Shown: positions 45,976 to 55,539, numbered from the stretch's first letter. The stretch: DNA of 64,000 nucleotides from JAIOQJ01 sp963718635 (GCA_963718635.1 OY970367.1:2294001-2358000), one strand, 5' to 3'. The notes: a model not told the origin generated them from the letters alone. Program-made: numbers and translations.

Positions 45976-46199
45976 TCTACGGTTCTAACGCCTTTTGCAG
46001 CTCATGATGTCGCCTTGTTTGTGTTTTTTGCAGTTGCTCGTCCAAAGCGCTTCCTGGAAGAACATAGGCAACCATTTCACTGATTCTACCAGTAGATTGT
46101 TTGGGCCAGAGCTCACAGTGTTACACGCACAGGGAGAGCCGTAACCAAAGTGATACTGGACTGTATGCCGAGCGAAAGGGGTGGCTCTTGAATTTTCGC
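45976..46199. other. Gap, nothing recognised
   Basis: An open minus-strand frame covers this stretch and part of the next gene, but its composition is that of an antisense shadow. No RNA or repeat seen. Confidence 0.4.
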
Positions 46200-46205
46200 T
46201 ATAAT
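46200..46205 (+). promoter_or_regulatory. -10 box TATAAT close to the start codon
   Basis: A perfect TATAAT ends seven bases before ATG 46213, so transcription from it would give a leaderless or nearly leaderless mRNA. No good -35 box is at the right distance. Confidence 0.35.
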
Positions 46206-46212
46206 TCTTCAC

Positions 46213-47132
46213 ATGAAGCTTTCTCTCTTTTCCGTCGGCTACGCGGGGTTCTGGGATCAGGACAAACTGGAACTCGACGACTTTATCCGGCATTCGAGCA
46301 AACTTGGCTATTCTGCCGTAATGCTCATGGGCAAGCGGCCGCACCTTGCACCGCTCGATGCGACGCCGGAACGCTTGGCCCGGCTGCGCGAGATTCTGCG
46401 GGAAGCCGGTCTGGAATGCGCGGTCATTGGCGCCTACACCGATTTCGCTGGTGGCTCGGCTGCCGAGGTGCCGTACATCGAAATGCAGATCGCCTATGTC
46501 GAATCGCTTGCCCGGATTGCCCAGCAACTCGGCGCCGGGATCGTACGCCTCTTCACGTCTTACGAATCGGCGGCAACGCCGTTCACGGTCCTTTGGGATC
46601 GCACGGTCAAAGCGATCCAGGAATGTTGCGATCGCGCTGCCGGGTATCATTGCACGATCGCCGTGCAGAACCATCACGATCTTGCCGTTCACTCGGACGG
46701 GTTGCTCGAGTTTCTCAACGATGTGAATCGCCCAAATGCCAAGCTCGGTTTCGATGCTTGGTCACCCGCGTTGCGCGGCGAAGCGCTGTTCGAAACTGCA
46801 AAACGCCTGGCGCCGCACGTGGTATGTACGACGAACGCCGACTACGTCAAACTGCCACGTTTTCAATATCAGCCGAGCCTGGTGAACTACCGATCCGAGC
46901 TTCCCGACGCGGTTCGAGCTGTCCCGTTCGGTACTGGCTTCATCGACTACGAAGCGTTCTTTACGGGCCTTCGCGAAGGCGGCTTCGACGGCTACGCCAC
47001 CTATGAGATTTGTTCCCCCGTCCGCGGCGGCGGCTCGCGCGCGAATCTGCAGATTTGTGCGCGACGGCCTATGTGAACTGGATGCGTGAACGCGGGTTCG
47101 CGGATGGGAAACGGAAAATGGAAACACTGTAG
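46213..47132 (+). CDS. Sugar phosphate isomerase/epimerase (one frame break near its end)
   Basis: About 306 residues from MKLSLFSVGYAGFWDQDKLE. TIM-barrel of the xylose-isomerase-like family: LGYSAVMLMGKRPHLAPLDA, CAVIGAYTDFAGGSAAEVPY, GAGIVRLFTSYESAATPFTV, TIAVQNHHDLAVHSDGLLEF, AKLGFDAWSPALRGEALFET, GFDGYATYEICSPVRGGG. A break near 47058 separates the last part, LCATAYVNWMRERGFADGKR, which restores the normal family end. No signal peptide, so cytoplasmic. Confidence 0.87.
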
Positions 47133-47136
47133 CGGT

Positions 47137-47186
47137 TCACACTCGGGTGGTAACGTTACCACTTCGAACGGTTCGCAGTCAGTCTG
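47137..47186. repeat. H2 element copy 1 (hairpin GTGGTAACGTTACCAC)
   Basis: GGTTCACACTCGGGTGG then a perfect 16-base palindrome (47147-47162) and CTTCGAACGGTTCGCAGTC. The same frame of about 45 bases recurs at 48057-48101 with different arms. Confidence 0.8.
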
Positions 47187-47205
47187 GAGTCTGACTGTAA
47201 AAGAT

Positions 47206-47445
47206 TTACAGTGGAGTCGATTCGCTCGTGCCTGCCGTCAACGGGCTGCCGTTGGCATCCACGCCCGTCGAAAAAATCGGAAACGGATCGGCCGAGGGAA
47301 CATCGCGGCTTTCGAGAACTTCAAATCGCAGCTTCACATTCTTGAACGTGCTTACAGGCCGACGTGGTTGTTTGAAAAGCTGATCGCGAAGGCGTTTCGT
47401 TGAGAACCAACGGGTCAGCCAGCGCGAAACGTTCGAACGGGGCAT
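47206..47445 (-). pseudogene. Truncated surface protein with LExLExR-type motif
   Basis: 79 residues from MPRSNVSRWLTRWFSTKRLR. The segment KNVKLRFEVLESRDVPSADP is the planctomycete N-terminal surface-protein motif that normally precedes several hundred residues. Here it is followed by only FPIFSTGVDANGSPLTAG and a few residues before stop. Either the rest was lost, or it is an unusually short product; loss is more likely in this repeat-rich stretch. Confidence 0.65.
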
Positions 47446-47781
47446 TGTGCTTCAGTCCTTGAAAGGAGAGTCGGGTCAGTGGGTAGAGTCTACCGAGTTG
47501 AGTGGCAGATAAACAAGTGTTTTTCAAAACTTCTTGAGATTGTTCAAATAAGTGGTTTGCGAGTAGACCGATTTAGAATGACGAAAAAACATTTCCAGAT
47601 TTGAGCGCCCCTAAGCTAGTATGTCGAGTAATCGCGACGCAGGAGCGTCGATGAAATACGTTCGACGCAGGAGCGTCAAACGAGGGGCGGTGCGCCTTGC
47701 GCTCCGCACAGCGTCGCGGCTAACGAATTGATCTCGTTACGCGGCTCTGCCTCGCGGGAGACGTTGCGTGCTAAAGCGATG
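47446..47781. other. Gap with short direct repeats
   Basis: GACGCAGGAGCGTC occurs twice (about 47636-47650 and 47664-47678) and GCGCTCCGCACAGCGTCGCG with GCTAACG at about 47699-47725 is a half copy of the 47925-48011 palindrome. No gene. Confidence 0.6.
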
Positions 47782-47906
47782 GTCGCCTTTCGCCCCGCGA
47801 AACAAAAACCTTTCGCGGAGCGAAAGGCGACTTTGAAGGGTTTTCACGGACCCTTCGGGAAATATTTCCCGAAGGGCGTTTCCAATTATTTCGTGGGAAA
47901 ACGCGT
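47782..47906 (-). repeat. Composite repeat: 21-base stem plus H1 element
   Basis: 47782-47802 pairs with 47811-47831 (GTCGCCTTTCGCCCCGCGAA, one mismatch, 8-base loop). Then a perfect 26-base H1 palindrome at 47851-47876 (arms CCCTTCG, core GGAAATATTTCC) and the inverse companion block (GTGGGAAAACGC). The same order of parts, inverted, occurs at 62938-63060. Confidence 0.88.
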
Positions 47907-47924
47907 GATGAGAATACAAAACCG

Positions 47925-48011
47925 GTTAGCCGCGACGCGAAGGCTTTGCGCAGCGGAGCGCTTTCTTGCCGAGAGCGCTCCGCTGCGCAAAGCCTTCGCG
48001 TCGCGGCTAAC
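47925..48011. repeat. Perfect 38-base inverted repeat with 11-base loop
   Basis: GTTAGCCGCGACGCGAAGGC continuing TTTGCGCAGCGGAGCGCT (47925-47962) is exactly inverted at 47974-48011. Single-arm relatives occur at 7338, 47699, 51700 and 59249. Confidence 0.95.
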
Positions 48012-48056
48012 GCAACGTTGCATGGACGAATCAAGATGCGGCATGAAAATGTGAAC

Positions 48057-48101
48057 GGTTCACACTCGAGTGAAAACGTTTTCACTTCGAATGTTCGCAG
48101 T
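48057..48101. repeat. H2 element copy 2 (hairpin AGTGAAAACGTTTTCACT)
   Basis: Same flanks as 47137-47186 (GGTTCACACTCG, ACTTCGAA, TTCGCAGTC) but with an 18-base palindrome (48069-48086) in which arm changes are matched on both sides. Confidence 0.8.
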
Positions 48102-48220
48102 CGGAGGGTGGGCAAGTGAATCGGTGGGTTTCGCAAAGCCTTCACCCACCCTACAAATCCCTTGCTCGCGCGTCGGGCTCGAGAAAGTGGCAGATCGCGC
48201 TTAATCGCTATCGGTTAATA

Positions 48221-48298
48221 TTCGGGAAATATTTCCCGAAGCCACTTGGCGAGAAGATCGTGGGAAACGCTTCGCGAAAATGCGGAATTCTAAATAAG
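48221..48298 (-). repeat. H1 element (minus orientation)
   Basis: Perfect 20-base palindrome 48221-48240 (TTCGGGAAATATTTCCCGAA), then inverse companion block GCGAGAAGATCGTGGGAAAC and inverse AATTCCGCATTTTCGCG. Confidence 0.85.
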
Positions 48299-48349
48299 AA
48301 AAAAAGCAAACATACGACTTTCAATCGCCTTTGAGTCCGATGGCGCCGC

Positions 48350-48367
48350 CGGTGGAAATATTTCCGC
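48350..48367. repeat. H1 hairpin core, solitary
   Basis: GTGGAAATATTTCCGC: the invariant core with short arms (one G-T pair) and no clear companion block; 46 bases downstream of the efflux-pump stop on the other strand. Confidence 0.65.
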
Positions 48368-48412
48368 AAAGCCCCAAAGCCAATTTCATTGTAGCGGGGC
48401 TTCGCCACGCAC

Positions 48413-51400
48413 TTACGCCTCCGGCAACTCGCCGACCGGCCGCCCAAACCGGGCATAGAGGGGCGGGAGTAAAAAGAGGTTGAGAAGCGTTGAGGTAAAG
48501 AGGCCGCCGAGGATGACGACGGCCAAGGGATACTCGATTTCCTGGCCCGGCTTGTTGCCGGCGACGATCAACGGCAGCAGTGCGAGGCCCGTGGCGAGGG
48601 CCGTCATTAGAATGGGGGAGAGCCGTTCGGCGGCGCCGCGTAGCACGAGGGCCGGGCCGAATGGTTCGCCCTCTTCGATTTCGAGATGTCGGAAATGGCT
48701 GACCATCATGATGCCGTTGCGAGCGGCAATGCCCATGACTGTTACAAAGCCGACGAGTGAACCGAGCGATAGGACGCTGCCGGTGAGCATTACGCCGACG
48801 ACGCCGCCGATCAATGCGAAGGGAATGGTGAAGGCAACGATCAGCGTGGGACGCCACGATTGGAAATCAACGAAGAGAAGCAGCACGATGCCGAGCAACG
48901 CAACGACTGCTAGAGCATAAAGCCGTTGCGTCGATTCTTGACGGGCGGCGTATTCGCCAAGGAACTCGGGATGGTAGCCGCTGTCGAATTTCATTGAGCG
49001 CACTTGCTCTTCAATATCCTTGGCGACGGCGCCCAAGTCGCGATCTTTCACGTTGCAGGTGATGTCGAGCCGGCGTGAAGCATTTTCGCGCTTGATCTCA
49101 TTGGGCGCGGGGGCAATGGTGATGTCGGCCACATCGCCAAGCCGAACCTGACTTCCCGAAGGCGTATCGATCGGCAACTCTTTGAGGGCGCTTAAGTCCT
49201 TACGAGTGGTGTCGATGCCCCAAACAACAACGTCGAATTTTTTCTGCTTGTCGAAGACTTCGCCGACTTTAGCGCCTTTGAGCAAGACAGTCGAAGCGCG
49301 ACGAATATGGCCGGCGGTCAGGCCGTAGACTTCGGCTGCCTCGGGCCTTAAACGAACTTGGACCTGCGGCACGGGAACTTGCGGCTCGACTTTCAAGTTC
49401 GCCACTCCCGCTATGTTCGTCATCAGCTTCTCGACCTCTTTCGCTTTCTCGCGCAAGGTATCGATGTCGGGTCCATAGAGCCGAACGACAATGGTGGCGC
49501 TGGCGCCGGTGAGCACTTCTTTGATGCGTTCGCGCAAATAGGTGAGTAGATCGCGATAGACGCCGGGATAAGAATAGACGACTTCTTCGATCTTTTTAAT
49601 AGTGGCTGGGTAATCGACATCTTCGCGAATGCTGATCCAGAACTCGGTAAAGTTCGGGCCGACCACTTCGTCGGCAGCTTCAGCGCGGGCAATGTGCGAG
49701 CCGAAGTTGCGCACGCCATCGATCTCGCGCAACTTACGGCTGGCCTCGGCGGTGGCCCGGCGATTGGCGTCAATGCTCGTGCTCGGCTTTTCGACAAAGT
49801 GCATCAGGAAGTCGGTCTCTTGAAAGTTCGGCAGCAACTCCTGGCCGAGATTGGAAGCAGCGCCAGCCGTCAGGACGAGCGCGGCCAAAATGGTCGCCAG
49901 CGCCATATAGGGGCGTTCGAGGAACGCAGGGATAATCCTCAAATAAGCGCGTTTCAAGATCTTCGTCAACGGCGCTTCCGGCGCTCGCCGCGACGGCCCG
50001 TCAGCAACATGTACGAGAGAGCGGGTGTCACTGTTAAGGCCACGAGCAGCGAAGCCATAATCGAAATGACATAAGTGAAAGCCAGCGGGCGGAAGAACGA
50101 GCCCGCCAGGCCATCGAGAAAGAACACCGGCATGAACGCCAGCACCACGATCAAGCTGGCATAGACGACCGCGCTGCGGACTTCCAACGAGGCATTTAGA
50201 ACGACGCGAAAGGGGCTGACGATTCCTTCAGCATGCATTTGCCGAAGCCGGCGAGATATGTTCTCGACGTCGATGATGGCGTCGTCGACGACTTCACCCA
50301 GAGCAATCACAAGGCCGGCGAGGACCATCGTGTTGATGGTCGCGCCCGAGTAAGAGATCACCAGCACGGCGGCGACGAGCGACAGCGGAATAGCAACCAA
50401 GCTGATGACTGCGGTGCGAAAATCGAACAGAAACGCGATGAGGATGACAACGACCAGGCCGCAGCCGATCATCAACGCCTGTTTCAAATTGCTGATGGCC
50501 CGTTCGATAAAAGTCGCCGGCCGGAAAATAGTTGGATCGACTTCCAAGCCGGTCAGGCCCGGCTTCAGTTCGTCGAGCGCCTTTTCAACGTTTCGCGTGA
50601 CTTCGAGCGTGTTCGCCTGCGGTTGCTTTTCAACGATCAACAGCAGGCCGGGACCATCGTTGATGATGGCATCGCCGATAGCGGGCGGCGAGGCGATGCG
50701 AACTTTGGCGACGTCGCTGAGTCGGACCGGCGCGCCCCCTTTGAAATCGACCACCGTACGGCCGAGGTCTTCTTCATTTAAGATCGGCGATAGCTGCCGG
50801 ATCGCTAAGCGCTGTTGCGGCGTATCGACAAAGCCGCCCGCTTCCAGCACGGTCGCATCGCCCGCGGCCTTCATGACGGCATCGAGCGTGATCCCATTGT
50901 TCCGCAACAGCTCCGGGTCAACGATCACCTGGTACTGAGTATCGCGCTGTCCCCAGATGGCGACGTTGGCCACACCCGGCACGGACATCAGCTTCGGGCG
51001 AATGGTCCAAAGTGCCAGCGTCGTCATCTCTCGCTGATTTAGAGTTTTTGACCAGACGCCTACCTTCATCACCCGGCTCATGGTCGAAAGCGGCTGCAAG
51101 ATTTTAGGAGGCATAGCCACCGTTGGCAGCAGTCTCGCTTCGGCGGCTACGCGCTCCTGCACCATCTGCCGAACCTTCAGCGGGTCGGTTCCTCCTTCGA
51201 GGATCAACACCACTTGCGAAAGGCCAAGCACGGATTTCGAGCGGATGGTTTTGACGTGCGGCGTACCATTGAGCGCGTTCTCCAAAGGCATGGTGACAAG
51301 CGCCTCGACTTCTTCCGTGGAAAGACCTGGCGCTTCCGTCTGGATTTCGATGATTGGCGGCGCGAATTCCGGGAAGACATCGAGCGGTGCATGCCGAATC

Positions 51401-51489
51401 GACTGATAGCCGACCACGAGCATGACGACGCAAAGCGCCAGCACCAGCACCCGCATCCGCACTGAAGTTGCAATGAGCCAAGAGAGCAT
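48413..51489 (-). CDS. CusA/CzcA-type RND heavy-metal efflux pump (frame break at 49966-49990)
   Basis: Two minus-strand halves together make about 1,024 residues, the normal RND length. First half from MLSWLIATSVRMRVLVLALC: PLDVFPEFAPPIIEIQTEAP, GLSTEEVEALVTMPLENAL, VIALGEVVDDAIIDVENISR (helix 4 acidic pair). Second half: APEAPLTKILKRAYLRIIPA, ELLPNFQETDFLMHFVEKPS, RDLLTYLRERIKEVLTGASA, VGFVTVMGIAARNGIMMVSH. They meet at a TTGA overlap, but the second frame extends upstream with typical sequence (RRAPEAPLTK), so one gene with a single-base break is more likely than a natural split. The membrane-fusion and outer-membrane partners are not next to it. Confidence 0.88.
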
Positions 51490-51772
51490 GAGACGCTCGA
51501 TTCAATGATTTAACGGGAAGCGGGATGAGGCACGGCCAATTAGGGCCATGTACACGTTTCTACAGATCGATGTAGAACGCAACAGGGTTTAATTTCGCAG
51601 AGGGTATGAAGAAAGGATGCCGGTTATGTTAACTACTCGGTTCGGTTCCCGCCGGATTAGCCATAACCGGCTCACCGATCACTTGCCGGGTTAGCGGCGT
51701 CGCGAAACTCGGTCGCGGAGCGACCGGACTACTTGGCTGGTCGTCACCCGACAATCAAGCAGTCGTAGGACG
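51490..51772. other. Gap with worn repeat
   Basis: GGTTAGCGGCGTCGCGAAACTCGG (about 51691-51715) resembles the GTTAGCCGCGACGC family. No gene or clear promoter. Confidence 0.4.
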
Positions 51773-53113
51773 TTAGCCGTTGATCTTCGTCTTGAGGTAT
51801 TCGACTGCTTTATCGAGAACGCGATCGCGGAATGTTTTTTCGTCCATTTTGTCTTCTTTCACTACTTCCTTGGGCACTACTTTCCCCTTCACCATATCGC
51901 GCAAGCGCCGGAACTTCAGGTATTCCAGGCGCTCCTCGTCTTTCAGCACGACTTCGAATCCCTTGTCCGGACGGACGCCCCAATCGTCGGTCTCTTTGGA
52001 GTCGGCATGCTTGTGCATGTTGACGCCGCTGGGCCGCCAGTAGGTATCGGTCGTCAGCTTCAGAGCGGTCTGCGGCTCGGTGTCCATCTTGATGACCTTC
52101 TGCACGCTTCCTTTGCCAAACGAGCGTTCGCCGACGACGATCGCGCGGTTGTTGTCCTGCAAGGCGGCCGACACGATCTCCGCCGCGCTGGCGCTGTTCT
52201 TATTCACCAGCACCACGATAGGCTTATTCAAAAAGAGGGTTCCGTCGGACTTTGCTTTCCACTCCCGAATGTTGTTGTTCCGATCGCGCGTGCTCACGAT
52301 CATCCCTTCTGTCAAAAAGGTGTCGCTCACGGCGATGGCTGACGTCAGTAAGCCGCCGGGATTGTCGCGTAGATCGAGAACAAGACCCCGCGCTCCAGCC
52401 TGATCCACCATCTCGACTGCCTTGCGCAGATCTTCGGTGGTTTGATCGATGAACTGCACGATGTGGATATAAGCGATCCCATCTTCGATGAACCAATCCC
52501 AGTTTTTCGGATCGCTGGCAGTGCGTTTGTAGCCAAGAACGGACTTAATTTCGATCTTCGCCCGAGGAAGGGTAACCGTTTCCGATTCCTTCGACAGCTC
52601 ATGATAGACGGTCAGCTTCACCTGCGAACCAGCTTTGCCTTGGATCAATTTGACCGCGTCTTCCATCTTCATGTGATCGGTCGGCTTGTCCTCAATCTTC
52701 ATGATGATGTCGCCGGCCAGAATGCCTGCCTCATAAGCCGGCGTTCCCACCATTGGGCTGATCACCATCAGTACGCCAGACTTCGGATCGATGCCCAGCT
52801 GGATGCCGACGCCGTAGAAGTTGCCTTCGGTCTGGGTGTTGAAGTGTTTGTACTCGTCGGCATTCAGATAGGTTGAATAGGGATCGAGCTTCTCGAGCCC
52901 GCCGTTGATCATATTCTCGACGAGTTCCTTCTTAGCCTTATCGTCGAGAGCTCGTACGTAATGGGTGTCGACCTCCGCAAGCACATCGACCACCGTCTTA
53001 ACGAGCTTATAGTCCTTATCGCGCTCGCGAACGGGAGCAGCATAAGAAATGACCAGACTCGTCAACACGAGCATCGGCACCGAGATTAGCCAAGCGAGAT
53101 TCCAACGCGACAT
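51773..53113 (-). CDS. ctpA: Carboxy-terminal processing protease (S41)
   Basis: 446 residues from MSRWNLAWLISVPMLVLTSL (signal anchor). Then the tail-specific protease layout: helical N-domain (DVDTHYVRALDDKAKKELVE-like), PDZ domain (GIQLGIDPKSGVLMVISPMV, GTPAYEAGILAGDIIMKIED), and the catalytic core with RGLVLDLRDNPGGLLTSAI, VVLVNKNSASAAEIVSAALQ (nucleophile Ser) and VVGERSFGKGSVQ (Lys of the Ser-Lys dyad). Acts in the periplasm. The upstream in-frame ATG at 53296 would add 60 non-homologous residues and is rejected. Confidence 0.93.
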   Translation of the reverse strand: MSRWNLAWLISVPMLVLTSLVISYAAPVRERDKDYKLVKTVVDVLAEVDTHYVRALDDKAKKELVENMINGGLEKLDPYSTYLNADEYKHFNTQTEGNFYGVGIQLGIDPKSGVLMVISPMVGTPAYEAGILAGDIIMKIEDKPTDHMKMEDAVKLIQGKAGSQVKLTVYHELSKESETVTLPRAKIEIKSVLGYKRTASDPKNWDWFIEDGIAYIHIVQFIDQTTEDLRKAVEMVDQAGARGLVLDLRDNPGGLLTSAIAVSDTFLTEGMIVSTRDRNNNIREWKAKSDGTLFLNKPIVVLVNKNSASAAEIVSAALQDNNRAIVVGERSFGKGSVQKVIKMDTEPQTALKLTTDTYWRPSGVNMHKHADSKETDDWGVRPDKGFEVVLKDEERLEYLKFRRLRDMVKGKVVPKEVVKEDKMDEKTFRDRVLDKAVEYLKTKING

Positions 53114-53365
53114 GGATCGACCCTCATCTATCTGACGATCTTTTAACTTTAGGCTTAAGCTTGACCGCCGTATCTTAGTCATAAGTGGGCTACGCTGGAA
53201 CACCGGAAAATGTCCGAAATTGCCTCTTCTGTGAAAATGCGGAAAAAACCTTTTGACACCATCGGCCAACTCAATTATCCTGAACTGTCGAAACATTCCA
53301 TTTTGCCCATTTTGACAGTCCGCTCATGGGACGGGGCGAATTTTTCTTGCAAGAGGTGAATCTCG

Positions 53366-54394
53366 ATGTACAGCGTGATTTTGATGCTGGCGGTGACAAC
53401 CGCTCCGGAGGCGCCGAGCTGGGGACACCATTCGTCATGCCACGGCTGCTGGTCCTCTCAAGCATGGTCTTCGTGCTATGGCTGCTGCGGCGGTTGGGGC
53501 GGCGCGAGCTATGGCTGCTGCGGAGGCCAAGGTTATGCTTGGAACTACGGCAACTCCTTCTCCGGTTACTCCTGCTCCGGTTGCTCGGGCAATGTAACCA
53601 GCTATCGGTCGTGCCACGGCTGGCAGCCCTACCAAAACTATTACACTCCCTTCAGCTGCTACGGGTACGGCGTTTATGGCGGCACTTCCTACTACTACCC
53701 GACTCCTTATCCAGCCGGTTTGCCTTCGGTGGGTTACGGCTCCGGCTACCCGATCCCGGCTGACTCGATGCCGCGGATCTTGAAAACAGAGGAAATGAAA
53801 AAGATCGAACCCAAAAAAACGGATGACATGAAGAGCGACGATCTGCCGAAAGGCGATAAAATCATGGCCGACCCGACGTTTGCCAGCAAGGCTCAAGTTG
53901 TCGTCCATCTCCCCGCTGACGCCAAGCTTTATGCCAACAATCAACTGACGACTCTCAGCAGCGACGAACGTTCGTTCTCGACGCCGACTTTGGAGCAAGG
54001 GCTCGATTATCAATACGTTCTGAAGATCGAGTACGAGCGCAACGGCAAGACGATCGCCGACACACAGATTGTCAAGGTTCGTGCCGGCGCGGCTTCGGTC
54101 GTGCATTTCCTCGATAAGGCAAAGGCGATTGCGGTCAGCAGCACGATTAAGTTCGTCGCCCCGGAAGGGACGAACCTATTCGTCAACGAGCGCAAAGTAG
54201 CGTTCAGCAAGGGCGTCCACGAATACACAACCCCTGAGCTGGCGAAGGGTTCGGAATATTCTTACGAGTTCCGGGCCGAACTGACGCGCGATGGCAAGAG
54301 CCATGCACAGACGCAACGCGTCGTCTTCAAGGCCGGCGAACCGGTGACGGTCGATTTCTCCGATCTCGATTCGATCCTGACAGCTTCGAAGTAA
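53366..54394 (+). CDS. TIGR03000-family protein, two domains
   Basis: 342 residues from MYSVILMLAVTTAPEAPSWG. The N-terminal 120 residues are a Cys/Gly/Tyr-rich low-complexity region (CYGCCGGWGGASYGCCGGQG). After a Lys/Asp linker two TIGR03000 domains follow: AQVVVHLPADAKLYANNQLT, RSFSTPTLEQGLDYQYVLKI and STIKFVAPEGTNLFVNERKV, YTTPELAKGSEYSYEFRAEL. TIGR03000 occurs only in planctomycetes, function unknown, probably envelope or cell-wall related. AAGAGGTG upstream is the ribosome site. Paralogue of the next gene. Confidence 0.92.
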   Translation: MYSVILMLAVTTAPEAPSWGHHSSCHGCWSSQAWSSCYGCCGGWGGASYGCCGGQGYAWNYGNSFSGYSCSGCSGNVTSYRSCHGWQPYQNYYTPFSCYGYGVYGGTSYYYPTPYPAGLPSVGYGSGYPIPADSMPRILKTEEMKKIEPKKTDDMKSDDLPKGDKIMADPTFASKAQVVVHLPADAKLYANNQLTTLSSDERSFSTPTLEQGLDYQYVLKIEYERNGKTIADTQIVKVRAGAASVVHFLDKAKAIAVSSTIKFVAPEGTNLFVNERKVAFSKGVHEYTTPELAKGSEYSYEFRAELTRDGKSHAQTQRVVFKAGEPVTVDFSDLDSILTASK

Positions 54395-54577
54395 TTATTG
54401 GGCGAGCCGAATCGCGTGAGCGGTCGGGTGAAGACTTTCAGGACGCGTTCTCGAATTTCTTTAGACGACCGTTTACGGTTTCAACTCGCTAAAAGCAAGT
54501 TGCCCGCCCATCAGTTACGATCCTCTCAAACGGCACGGCTTCTGCCTGCCTTTCCTACCTAAACCGCCAAACTCGGT
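54395..54577. other. Spacer between TIGR03000 genes
   Basis: No repeat or gene; a run of about 180 bases before the promoter of the second gene. Confidence 0.4.
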
Positions 54578-54606
54578 TTGACGGGTGATCCACTTAATTT
54601 TACTAT
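54578..54606 (+). promoter_or_regulatory. Sigma70-type promoter of the second TIGR03000 gene
   Basis: TTGACG (54578-54583), exactly 17 bases, TACTAT (54601-54606), 52 bases before the start codon, which has GAGG upstream. Confidence 0.7.
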
Positions 54607-54657
54607 TTACCCTAGATTGCCTAATCAACACAGAACTTACACCTTGAGGATGCCCCA

Positions 54658-55527
54658 ATGTACAGCGTTGTTCTTATGGCGGCCATGGCGGCCGCACCGG
54701 AAACCGAAGGCTTTGGCAACACCTGGGCGAAGCATTGCTTCTGGGAAAGTTGCTTACCAGCTCGTTATGGCTGGGTGGCTTGCGGCCCGGGCTATCGCCC
54801 CTATTACCCGGCTTCTTATACCAGCTGCTGCGGCTGGGGCGGCGGCGGTTGGAGCGTCGGCTGCGGTGGATGCTATGGCTGTGGAGGTTGCTACGGCGGC
54901 TGTGGCGGTTGCTACGGAGGTTGCTACGGCGGCGCTTGGGGAGGAGGTTGGGGTGGCCACTACTTTGGCTGCGGCACGGGCTATTACAACTGTTACGGCG
55001 GCGGATCCGCCATGGGGCCGAACATCTGGGCCGGCATCGGCTATGCCGGCTTCGGCGCTTATGGCAACTTCGGCAACTACGGCACCGTTCCCGTTTATGC
55101 CGCCCCCGTTTATGCGAACCCGGGCTTCGATCCGCGCTCGCTCGATACGCGACCGGAGTATAAAATCCCCGATCCGAAACCGGCCGAAATCATTCCGCAA
55201 CCCAAGATGATCATTGACCCGTTGCGCATGAGCGCCCCGGCCGTCAAAGCCTCAGTGGTCGTTCGGGTTCCCGCAAACGCCAAGGTCTTCATCGACGACA
55301 ACCTGATGCAGAGCACCTCGACCGAGCGGGTCTTTACGTCCCCGCCGATCGAGCCCGGTCAGTCGTACTACTACACTATTCGCGTGGTCGTTCAACGCGA
55401 CGGACGCGAGGTCGAAGACGTTCGGCGTGTCACGGTCAAGCCTGGTGAAATCTCACGGCTTGCGTTTGATACGCTCTACGACCGCCTGCGGTCGGACGAT
55501 CGCTCGATCGTCGATTCAGGGCGCTGA
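54658..55527 (+). CDS. TIGR03000-family protein, one domain
   Basis: 289 residues from MYSVVLMAAMAAAPETEGFG. A Gly/Cys/Tyr-rich middle (CGGCYGCGGCYGGCGGCYGG, GGAWGGGWGGHYFGC) forms tandem CGG-CYG repeats. One C-terminal TIGR03000 domain: ASVVVRVPANAKVFIDDNLM, RVFTSPPIEPGQSYYYTIRV, VEDVRRVTVKPGEISRLAFD. It shares its first residues (MYSVxLM) with the upstream paralogue, so a tandem duplication. The Cys-rich repeats may cross-link in the envelope. Confidence 0.92.
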   Translation: MYSVVLMAAMAAAPETEGFGNTWAKHCFWESCLPARYGWVACGPGYRPYYPASYTSCCGWGGGGWSVGCGGCYGCGGCYGGCGGCYGGCYGGAWGGGWGGHYFGCGTGYYNCYGGGSAMGPNIWAGIGYAGFGAYGNFGNYGTVPVYAAPVYANPGFDPRSLDTRPEYKIPDPKPAEIIPQPKMIIDPLRMSAPAVKASVVVRVPANAKVFIDDNLMQSTSTERVFTSPPIEPGQSYYYTIRVVVQRDGREVEDVRRVTVKPGEISRLAFDTLYDRLRSDDRSIVDSGR

Positions 55528-55539
55528 AATTACTGAAGC

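Noticed and set aside
45985..46692. Minus-strand open frame of 235 codons.
   Set aside because: Most of it is antisense to the well-supported isomerase at 46213; composition is that of a shadow frame.
48413..51489. Natural split of the RND pump into two proteins with a TTGA overlap.
   Set aside because: The second frame continues upstream with typical RND linker sequence, and single-base breaks are frequent in this window, so one gene is the better reading. Not fully excluded.
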